From an uncultured Erysipelotrichaceae bacterium (GTDB taxonomy: Bacteria; Bacillota_I; Bacilli_A; Erysipelotrichales; Erysipelotrichaceae), in NCBI GenBank assembly GCA_947575425.1, contig CANPNQ010000051.1, forward strand, positions 1 through 7,053: 7,053 nucleotides of DNA. The letters run 5' to 3'. Below are positions 1-5,206 of this stretch, piece after piece (positions within the stretch are counted from its first letter, which is position 1; every line of letters starts with the position of its first letter). The translations under genes were made by a program, and so were the position numbers. Below the pieces are notes generated by a model. The model saw only the letters and a list, made by a program, of their open reading frames with translations, made no database searches and was not told the DNA's origin.

Positions 1-391
1 CCTCCAAGTGAAACAGGGTTGCGGCTGTGATATCATTATTGGTATGCTCCTGCGACATTGGACGTATCCCTTCTGTTTCTTCCAATGGTGGAATCAATTC
101 ATGGGTTGGCGTATCATCGTTATCCTCATCATAATAGCGATCATCACTGCCATGCATCAGATGTAACAGCTTTGCCATCAATTCCATATGGGTGATTTCT
201 TTTACACCCATCTGCATATAAAAATAACGAAAATCATCGTTGTTGATCATAAAGCTGTCACGAATATAGCTCATGGCACTCATCAGGCCCAAACGGGTTC
301 CCTGAAAGTCTCGATCCATTAAGAGGTAGCTTTTGAAGTCAGGTCTTGTGACAGTTACATGGATCGGCAATTTCTTTTCATAGGTTATCAT
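1..391 (-). CDS. Manganese catalase / CotJC-like ferritin-fold protein, partial (3' end beyond window)
   Basis: This is the N-terminal 130 residues of a protein that continues past base 1. I recognise the family from the start (MITYEKKLPIHV), from GTRLGLMSAMSYIRDSF at residues 31-47, and from KEITHMELM at 64-72. These align with the first two helices of dimanganese catalases and of the spore-coat protein CotJC, where Glu35, Glu66 and His69 (Lactobacillus plantarum numbering) bind metal. Here Glu65 and His68 supply the E-x-x-H ligands, but the position matching Glu35 is Gly35. An acidic linker (residues about 81-108) follows. The ligands matching Glu148 and His181 would lie outside the window. 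The start is set by AGGAAGTG at 404-397, five bases upstream. Known relatives dismutate hydrogen peroxide or are coat components; whether this one is catalytic is uncertain. No strong vegetative promoter is visible. A sigma-E-like pair (GTATACA, 15 bases, CATATAAA on the minus strand, about 447-477) is only suggestive. Confidence 0.72.
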   Translation of the reverse strand, partial: MITYEKKLPIHVTVTRPDFKSYLLMDRDFQGTRLGLMSAMSYIRDSFMINNDDFRYFYMQMGVKEITHMELMAKLLHLMHGSDDRYYDEDNDDTPTHELIPPLEETEGIRPMSQEHTNNDITAATLFHLE

Positions 392-617
392 AGTATCACT
401 TCCTATGGATTAGTATGGAGGTAAGAAACAGTCCTATACGGATATTTTTATATGTTCAAAGAATTATGGTGTATACAAAGCTAGGAGATATATTGGTAAG
501 GAAGAAAGAAACAAAAGCCGTAGCATAGGAAGAAAAAAAGTCATATCAGTGCAATCGAGAAAAGTCAAAAACGACTTGTTTCCTTCCAAAGAGATCATCG
601 AAAATGCTTTGCGTGCT

Positions 618-642
618 GTCTTGATCACGAAACGATCAAGGC
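618..642. repeat. Inverted repeat CTTGATC-N7-GATCAAG
   Basis: CTTGATC (620-626) and GATCAAG (634-640) are perfect complements separated by seven bases (ACGAAAC). The pairing extends outward by a T-G wobble and a G-C pair to 618 and 642. No T-run follows on either strand, so it is not a typical intrinsic terminator. It lies about 90 bases upstream of the -10 box at 731. The geometry, two 7-base arms about two helical turns long in total, would fit a dimeric regulator site, but that is inference. Confidence 0.5.
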
Positions 643-707
643 TCGATAGGAAAAGGGAATGATGCGAAAGCAATATATGGATGTAAATAGCCATTCATAA
701 ATAGTGC

Positions 708-736
708 TGGAAAGTGGTCTTTGCCCATGGTATAAT
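708..736 (+). promoter_or_regulatory. Sigma-A-type promoter of the thioesterase-phosphorylase operon
   Basis: A perfect -10 box TATAAT lies at 731-736. Seventeen bases upstream is TGGAAA (708-713), which matches four of six positions of TTGACA. Transcription would begin near 743, leaving a leader of only about 16 bases that is mostly the ribosome binding site GAGGGA (748-753). Confidence 0.65.
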
Positions 737-758
737 AACCAAGAAATGAGGGATTGCG

Positions 759-1142
759 ATGAAAGAAATAACGATCGGTACAACATTCAGTGAGACGCAT
801 ACGGTAACGGAGAATGAGCTTGCCAATCATGTCGGAAGCGGTGAAGTAGCAGTATTCGCCACTCCCATGATGATTGCCCATATGGAGCATGCCGCTGCCA
901 CATTATTAAAGGAATTTTTGGAGGATGGCGAAACCAGTGTCGGAGTGATGATCCACACCACCCATGATGCGCCCACCCCTTGTGGTAAAACCATACGGAT
1001 CTGCGCACAGATCAAGGAGGTAAATCGTAAAAAGGTGAGTTTTTCCATCGTTGCATCCGATGATCTCCATACGATCGGTGTAGCGAGCCATGAGCGAGTT
1101 GTCGTGAATCGTATGAAATTTGAAGCAAACGCCAAGGGATGA
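759..1142 (+). CDS. FlK-like hotdog-fold acyl-CoA thioesterase
   Basis: This 127-residue protein has the size and sequence pattern of single-domain hotdog thioesterases related to the fluoroacetyl-CoA thioesterase FlK. Residues VFATPMMIAHMEHAA (32-46) form the start of the hot-dog helix, and GVMIHTTHDAPTPCGKTI (62-79) the following strand and turn. The FlK catalytic residues Thr42, Glu50 and His76 correspond with identical spacing to Thr35, Glu43 and His69 here. A SHERVVVN segment (110-117) near the C-terminus is also typical of this group. The protein would hydrolyse a small acyl-CoA in the cytoplasm; the substrate cannot be read from the sequence, and fluoroacetyl-CoA is unlikely to be the natural one. 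The start ATG is preceded by GAGGGA at five bases. The gene is first in an apparent operon, 28 bases ahead of a nucleoside phosphorylase. Family assignment is firm, substrate unknown. Confidence 0.85.
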   Translation: MKEITIGTTFSETHTVTENELANHVGSGEVAVFATPMMIAHMEHAAATLLKEFLEDGETSVGVMIHTTHDAPTPCGKTIRICAQIKEVNRKKVSFSIVASDDLHTIGVASHERVVVNRMKFEANAKG

Positions 1143-1170
1143 TGAACATTCCTTGAAAGGAGGAAACAAT

Positions 1171-1950
1171 ATGTTGAAGCATAGCTATGATCCATGTGAA
1201 ACAGCGATTCTCAATCCTGATATGATCGTAGAAGCACTTCCTGATTTTCCGGCGGTGACCATCTCCTGTTTTGCCCGTCGCTTATTTCAAAGCGTTTGTG
1301 ACGCATTTCATGCCAAAGAGATCGGCAGAATTCATTCTGCGGGAGTAGATACCCCCATCTACGAGCTGATGTATCAGGGAAAACGCTTTGCCTTTTATCA
1401 ATCCGGTGTCGGTGAGCCGAAGTGCGTTGCGGAATATGAGGAGATCTTGGCAATGGGCAGTAAATGTTTGATTCTGTTTGGCAACTGCGGCGTTTTGGAT
1501 GCCGAAATTAAGGACTGCGGGATCATTATCCCAACGCAGGCAATACGGGATGAGGGATGTAGCTATCATTATGCACCGCCATCCGATACCATTGAAGTAA
1601 ACAAAAAGTACCGTGAGCTGTTTTATGATAATTGTCATAAGTTTGCGTATCCCTATGTTCAAGGCACCACTTGGACAACCGATGCAATCTATCGGGAGAC
1701 GCAAGGTAAGGTAAGCCGACATAAAGGAGAAGGTGCGATCTGCGTGGAGATGGAATGTGCCGGTATGCAGGCACTCTGTGATTTCCGTAAAACGGATTTC
1801 TTCACCTTCTTTTATGCAGGAGATCATTTACAAAGCAATGGCTGGGATCCGCGCAGCGTTTCTGATGAGACAAAGCTGGATGAAAAAAGTAAGATCGCCC
1901 TATTGGCATTTGAACTCGGTGTCCGAATCATGGAATCACAAGCATTGTAA
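1171..1950 (+). CDS. Nucleoside phosphorylase (PNP/UDP phosphorylase family 1)
   Basis: This 259-residue cytoplasmic enzyme belongs to the NP-I family, which cleaves nucleosides with phosphate to free base and (deoxy)ribose-1-phosphate. Family hallmarks in order are SGVGEPK (78-84, the phosphate-site glycine loop), FGNCGVL (103-109), IIPTQAIRDEGCSYHY (119-134), TTWTTD (166-171), the ribose-binding VEMEC (192-196), and AGDH (216-219), whose Asp218 lies where the family's base-contacting acid is found. The RDEGxSYHY block favours the uridine/purine phosphorylase branch over MTA/SAH nucleosidases, but base specificity cannot be assigned. The length matches the usual 240-260 residues. ATG 1171 is chosen because a near-perfect AAAGGAGG (1156-1163) sits seven bases upstream. 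The in-frame ATG at 1120 overlaps the preceding gene and lacks such a site. It is transcribed with the thioesterase gene and ends just before a strong terminator. Confidence 0.88.
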   Translation: MLKHSYDPCETAILNPDMIVEALPDFPAVTISCFARRLFQSVCDAFHAKEIGRIHSAGVDTPIYELMYQGKRFAFYQSGVGEPKCVAEYEEILAMGSKCLILFGNCGVLDAEIKDCGIIIPTQAIRDEGCSYHYAPPSDTIEVNKKYRELFYDNCHKFAYPYVQGTTWTTDAIYRETQGKVSRHKGEGAICVEMECAGMQALCDFRKTDFFTFFYAGDHLQSNGWDPRSVSDETKLDEKSKIALLAFELGVRIMESQAL

Positions 1951-1973
1951 CATGAAATATAACATATAAGCGT

Positions 1974-2006
1974 AATCGTCCCGCCGATGCGAGACGATTT
2001 TTTATT
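1974..2006 (+). terminator. Intrinsic terminator after the nucleoside phosphorylase gene
   Basis: AATCGTC (1974-1980) pairs with GACGATT (1993-1999). Inside, after one C/A mismatch, CGC pairs with GCG around the tetraloop CGAT (1985-1988). The stem runs directly into TTTTTTATT on the plus strand. On the minus strand no T-run follows, so it terminates only the rightward operon. Confidence 0.88.
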
Positions 2007-2230
2007 CCTTTCTGTATTCTGCCTTCCCCTATAGAGGATGCAAGCATAGGCAAAGATCCTCCTATCATTTCTCCTTGCATATAGGATGCTCTTGTCGCAT
2101 GCCATCTCATCCTTTAACGTTTCCTATCAAAATTCATCCTCCCCATCACAATCATTCCTCACCCAAGCATGCGATCCGCCATTCTCAAACACAATCCCAC
2201 ATAGGAAACACACCGATTTTCTGATCCCAA
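2007..2230. other. Convergent intergenic spacer with clustered CCTAT/ATAGG and inverted repeats
   Basis: This spacer lies between the terminator of the rightward operon and the stop of mnmG. No credible gene is seen. It contains six copies of CCTAT or its complement ATAGG, and ATGCAAG/CTTGCAT flanking an inner ATAGG/CCTAT stem (2038-2081). It also holds two exact longer inverted repeats: TCGCATGC (2095-2102) with GCATGCGA (2167-2174), and GTTTCCTAT (2119-2127) with ATAGGAAAC (2201-2209). No clear intrinsic terminator for mnmG is visible on the minus strand. Confidence 0.5.
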
Positions 2231-4093
2231 TCACTGATCCGATTCTTTTTTACTCTCTAAATAGACAGCCAATACCGCAATATCGGCAGGATTTACACCG
2301 GAGATTCTGCTTGCCTGTCCGATCGTGTGCGGTCTGATCTCATGGAGCTTTTGTTTTGCCTCCAAGGAAAGATGGTCAATTGCCAGATAATCGATATCAT
2401 TCGGTATTCTGCGCTCCTCCATCTGGCGCAAATGTCTAGCATCCCGCTTTGCCTTTGCGATATAGCCTTCATATTTGACCTCGATCTCCACACGCTTCCT
2501 CACCTCATCAGCCAAAGTAAAAGCGAGATAGGGTGCGAGATCAGCCAAAGCGATCATCGGACGCTTTAACAGCTCCAATGCGCTGATTCCTTCCTTTAGC
2601 GCTTCCAAGCCCCGTTCCTTCAAAAAGCGATTGATTTCTGATTTTGGGGTAAAGCGCAGCTGTGACAGTTGTTCTTTACAAGCGGATATCGCCGCTTGTT
2701 TTTCCAGAAACAGGCGATAGCGCTGTTCGCTGATCAAACCGTTTTCATAGCCATAACGGCATAAGCGCTCATCCGCATTGTCATGTCGTAACAACAAGCG
2801 ATATTCTGCACGAGAGGTCAACAGACGATATGGCTCCTTGGTCCCTTTTGTCACAAGATCATCAATCAATACACCGAGGTATGCCTCATCACGACGAAGC
2901 ACCAACGCTTCCTTGCCCTCCAGTTTGCGCACCGCATTGATTCCTGCCAATAACCCCTGTCCGGCGGCTTCCTCATAGCCGCTGGTGCCATTGATCTGTC
3001 CTGCGGTAAATAGATTTTCAACCACCTTGCTTTCCAAGCTTGGCTTCATCTGTAACGGATCGATCGCATCATATTCAATCGCATAGGCGTATTTGTCAAT
3101 GATACAATGCTCCAACCCGGGAAGGCTTTTCAGCATCTGTTCCTGTACTTCATATGGCATGGAGGTAGAAAACCCTTGAATATAGGTTGTATCCAGCTCC
3201 TCGCTCTCCGGCTCTAAAAAGATCTGATGGCGCTCTTTATCCGCAAATCGTACGAGTTTATCCTCAATGCTGGGACAATAACGGGGGCCGACCCCCTGAA
3301 CCAATCCGGAATACATGGCCGAATCCTGTAAATGAGATTGTATGATCTCATGCGTTTGCGGCGTGGTATATATCAGATAACAGGGAAGCTGTGTTTCAAA
3401 GGGACGAATGTGTTTTGTCTCATAGGAAAACGACACAAATTCCTTCGATCCGCTTTGAAGCTCCGCCTTGGTAAAATCAATCGAGTCACTTTTAATTCGT
3501 GCCGGAGTTCCTGTTTTCAAGCGAAAGGTAGTGAGTCCCAGATCACGGAGTGATTGTGACAGCTTGCTTGTGGTTGCCTGTCCATCCGGTCCGCTGGCAG
3601 TCGCACTATGGCCGACCAGCACAGAGGCGCTCATAAACGTCCCTGTCGTTAAGATCACAATTTCCGCTTCCTCCATCTGACCATCTGCCTGTAAGACACC
3701 CTTAACCTTGTGATCCGCACTCACCAGTGCCTCAATCATCATCTCGCGCACCTCTAAGTCAGCTTGGGCAAGCAGAACCTCTTTCATATAGCGCTTATAT
3801 GCCAGCTTATCCGATTGCACACGCAGACACTGAACCCCCGGTCCTTTGGTCGTATTGAGCATTTTAAACTGCAATGCTGTCGCATCTGCTGCTTTGCCCA
3901 TCTCTCCGCCAAGTGCATCGATCTCACGCACGACGATTCCCTTTGCCGGTCCGCCGATACTGGGATTACAGGGCATACTGGCAATCATATCCATATCTAA
4001 GGTATATAAAATAGTCTTTTTATGATTGCGCGCGCACGCCAATGCCGCTTCCACACCGGCATGTCCGCCACCAATCACGATCACATCTGCCAT
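2231..4093 (-). CDS. mnmG: tRNA uridine-5-carboxymethylaminomethyl modification enzyme MnmG (GidA)
   Basis: MnmG is an FAD-dependent protein that, with the GTPase MnmE, installs the (carboxymethyl)aminomethyl group on C5 of the wobble uridine of certain tRNAs, using methylene-tetrahydrofolate. The 620-residue length is normal. The Rossmann loop VIGGGHAGVEAAL spans 6-18. MPCNPSIGGPAKG (40-52) and REIDALGGEMG (56-66) are strongly conserved. The GPRYCPSIEDKLVRF signature is at 269-283, including the conserved Cys273, and the AGQINGTSGYEEAAGQG signature at 364-380. The C-terminal helical domain, which contacts tRNA and MnmE, includes EPYRLLTSRAEYRLLLR (420-436) and ends with SRISGVNPADIAVL (595-608). 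The start is ATG 4093, with AGGTGAT at 4103-4097; an upstream in-frame ATG at 4165 would add 24 residues unlike the family. The usual partners mnmE and rsmG are not adjacent. A -10 box just upstream suggests independent transcription. Confidence 0.97.
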   Translation of the reverse strand: MADVIVIGGGHAGVEAALACARNHKKTILYTLDMDMIASMPCNPSIGGPAKGIVVREIDALGGEMGKAADATALQFKMLNTTKGPGVQCLRVQSDKLAYKRYMKEVLLAQADLEVREMMIEALVSADHKVKGVLQADGQMEEAEIVILTTGTFMSASVLVGHSATASGPDGQATTSKLSQSLRDLGLTTFRLKTGTPARIKSDSIDFTKAELQSGSKEFVSFSYETKHIRPFETQLPCYLIYTTPQTHEIIQSHLQDSAMYSGLVQGVGPRYCPSIEDKLVRFADKERHQIFLEPESEELDTTYIQGFSTSMPYEVQEQMLKSLPGLEHCIIDKYAYAIEYDAIDPLQMKPSLESKVVENLFTAGQINGTSGYEEAAGQGLLAGINAVRKLEGKEALVLRRDEAYLGVLIDDLVTKGTKEPYRLLTSRAEYRLLLRHDNADERLCRYGYENGLISEQRYRLFLEKQAAISACKEQLSQLRFTPKSEINRFLKERGLEALKEGISALELLKRPMIALADLAPYLAFTLADEVRKRVEIEVKYEGYIAKAKRDARHLRQMEERRIPNDIDYLAIDHLSLEAKQKLHEIRPHTIGQASRISGVNPADIAVLAVYLESKKESDQ

Positions 4094-4118
4094 AATATCA
4101 CCTGCTTTTTTCTTCCTT

Positions 4119-4124
4119 ATTATA
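4119..4124 (-). promoter_or_regulatory. Probable -10 box of mnmG
   Basis: On the minus strand a perfect TATAAT lies 25 bases before the mnmG start codon. This gives a transcription start near 4112 and a leader of about 19 bases holding the AGGTGAT ribosome binding site. The -35 region is poor: the best candidate, TGCATA at 16-base spacing, matches three of six positions. Confidence 0.45.
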
Positions 4125-4334
4125 CACGAAATGACTTCTGTATGCATGGAAATGTGAAAATCCATCGAAGAATGCCGATGTGATCATTCATATAACAATA
4201 GAATTTCTTTCCGATGCAGTTGATCCATAAATAATTTTAGTTCTTTCTTAACCTGCCATTCAAATCTCTTTTACCAATAGGCAAACTTTCCATTCTGATG
4301 AAAACTAATTTGATTGCTAAAGCTGTAAATAATC

Positions 4335-4363
4335 AATAAAAGAAATAGATCATCTCTTTTATT
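4335..4363. repeat. AT-rich inverted repeat (possible weak terminator)
   Basis: AATAAAAGA (4335-4343) and TCTTTTATT (4355-4363) are perfect complements around an 11-base loop. The stem has only one G-C pair, so it is weak as RNA. It is flanked by T-rich sequence on the plus strand. No gene needing termination lies immediately to the left on the plus strand, so its role is unclear. Confidence 0.4.
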
Positions 4364-4593
4364 TTTGCGCCATTATATTTGCTTCTTCATGCCAAGAATT
4401 TATCTTTATGATACTATCCTACACCATTTCCACTATTACAGCCACAAAAAAGCACATCAAAGAATTGATCAATGTCTTTGAGAAACTTACCTAATAAATG
4501 GGTTAATATCTTTTGTTTTCCCTGTATCATATAATGGTGTCTGTACAATCCGTTACGTCTATCCTCTGTATATTGGATGAATCCCTTCTATCC

Positions 4594-4941
4594 TCACTGT
4601 AACAACGAGGGATCATCTTCCTTTGCATCCTTTGCCATTGGTCCTCGCTTTGGCAAAAACGCACTGCATTTCGGGCAAAACAATTCATGTCCTGCCAGCA
4701 TTTCCCCACAGCTTGGACAGCTGGTATGATACAGTTGTGCATCCTCGATCTCATCCAAACGATGATGATCTCGACACACCACCATGCGCACCAACGCAAA
4801 TACCGCATATAAGAAGCAGATTCCTGAAAAGAAATAAAACAGCTCTTCCTGATCACTTTGGCGAGCGATCATAAAAAACACAATCGCCGCCGCCAGTGTC
4901 ACAACCATACATAAGCACCAATGAAAACGCGTAAACTTCAT
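4594..4941 (-). CDS. Small membrane protein with two transmembrane segments and a C-terminal zinc ribbon
   Basis: This 115-residue protein has two hydrophobic segments, about residues 8-26 and 35-55, separated by a short polar loop (RQSDQEE). A hydrophilic tail follows, carrying CPSC (75-78) and CPKC (89-92), a CxxC-x10-CxxC zinc ribbon. The ribbon probably faces the cytoplasm with both termini inside; topology is inferred. No enzymatic motif is seen and I do not recognise a named family beyond zinc-ribbon membrane proteins. Two adjacent ATGs exist: the ribosome binding site AGAGGG (4952-4947) is only two bases from the first (4944) but five from the second (4941), so the second is preferred. 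The gene is flanked by long spacers on both sides, so it is probably transcribed alone. A possible -10 (TAATAT, near 4980) has no good -35. The frame stays open after its stop, as noted in the findings. Confidence 0.72.
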   Translation of the reverse strand: MKFTRFHWCLCMVVTLAAAIVFFMIARQSDQEELFYFFSGICFLYAVFALVRMVVCRDHHRLDEIEDAQLYHTSCPSCGEMLAGHELFCPKCSAFLPKRGPMAKDAKEDDPSLLQ

Positions 4942-5206
4942 CATAACCCTCTTTTCTCATCCGTAAGCTTTCCTGCGCATATTATTGCATCCTTAGAACA
5001 ATCATATACCACAACAGCCATGGCGAACATTGTCGAACCTTCGTTTTCCCTGAAGACAGATCATTCCTTTTGCGCTTCTCTATGCATATGTTATCTGCAT
5101 CACATACAGCATGCAACGTATAAAAAGAGATGTCTGTGACACATCGATAGGACGCCTGCTTTCTCAAGCCACATACCGTTTGCACAACGCATCTCTCACC
5201 TATTCC
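4942..5206. other. Intergenic region between prmC and the zinc-ribbon gene
   Basis: These 265 bases contain the probable prmC terminator (5122-5145) and presumably the promoter of the zinc-ribbon gene, though no strong -35/-10 pair is seen. A direct repeat CGAAC-ATTGT-CGAAC lies at 5024-5038. A 30-codon frame with a modest ribosome binding site follows prmC (5192-5100) but runs through the terminator. No convincing gene is present. Confidence 0.5.
5122..5145 (-). terminator. Possible weak intrinsic terminator after prmC
   Basis: On the minus strand GATGT (5145-5141) and ACATC (5133-5129) form a 5-base stem around seven bases, followed by TC and TTTTT (5126-5122). The position, about 60 bases after the prmC stop, fits the end of the prfA-prmC transcript. 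The stem is short, so the call is tentative. The descending arm can alternatively pair with AGAGATG at 5196-5190. Confidence 0.38.

Larger units (their letters stand above)
392..758. other. Intergenic region between divergent genes, AT-rich
   Basis: This 367-base stretch separates the leftward catalase-like gene from the rightward thioesterase gene. Its left half is roughly 30 % GC, well below the genes. It holds the ribosome binding site of the left gene (397-404), a small hairpin AAGTC/GACTT (562-577), a perfect 7-base inverted repeat (620-640), a 14-codon reading frame (659-700), and the promoter of the right gene (708-736). I see no convincing protein gene in any frame. Confidence 0.6.
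4094..4593. other. AT-rich 500-base intergenic region between the zinc-ribbon gene and mnmG
   Basis: Apart from the mnmG promoter at its left end, no recognisable gene is present. Counting 4201-4560 line by line gives roughly 23-35 % GC, against about 50 % in mnmG. A 9-base perfect inverted repeat AATAAAAGA/TCTTTTATT lies at 4335-4363. A hairpin TCAAAGA/TCTTTGA is centred near 4468, with a run of T on the minus strand shortly after it (about 4446-4451), a weak terminator candidate for the zinc-ribbon gene. Short open stretches on the minus strand are described in the findings. Confidence 0.55.

Noticed and set aside
1120..1170. Upstream in-frame ATG for the nucleoside phosphorylase, adding 17 residues
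   Set aside because: It overlaps the thioesterase gene and the added residues are encoded by the ribosome-binding region; AAAGGAGG at 1156-1163 clearly serves ATG 1171.
827..1195. Minus-strand frame of 122 codons opposite the thioesterase gene
   Set aside because: It is antisense to a gene with a recognised catalytic triad and has no family resemblance or start signals.
1282..1827. Minus-strand frame of 181 codons opposite the nucleoside phosphorylase
   Set aside because: It lies wholly antisense to a conserved enzyme; its length reflects the codon composition of the real gene.
2086..2337. Plus-strand frame of 83 codons across the mnmG stop
   Set aside because: It is mostly antisense to the conserved C-terminus of mnmG, has no ribosome binding site, and its composition is not protein-like.
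4094..4165. 24-residue N-terminal extension of MnmG starting at 4165
   Set aside because: MnmG proteins start right before the FAD-binding glycine loop; ATG 4093 has its own ribosome binding site and the extension covers the TATAAT box.
4414..4450. GNGVG at the end of the 38-codon frame as a pediocin-like bacteriocin signature
   Set aside because: Pediocin-like peptides carry YGNGV near the mature N-terminus after a double-glycine leader; here the motif is at the extreme C-terminus without those features.
4527..4856. Alternative minus-strand frame of 109 codons overlapping the zinc-ribbon gene
   Set aside because: The overlapping frame with two hydrophobic helices, paired CxxC motifs and a ribosome binding site is the better gene; this one has none of these.
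5024..5038. CGAAC-ATTGT-CGAAC as a LexA-type (SOS) box
   Set aside because: Gram-positive LexA sites are inverted (CGAAC-N4-GTTCG); this is a direct repeat, and the second half does not match at the required spacing.
5100..5192. 30-residue cysteine-containing frame just after prmC with AGGTGAGAG before its ATG
   Set aside because: It runs through the probable terminator of the operon, has no recognisable features, and such short frames are common by chance.
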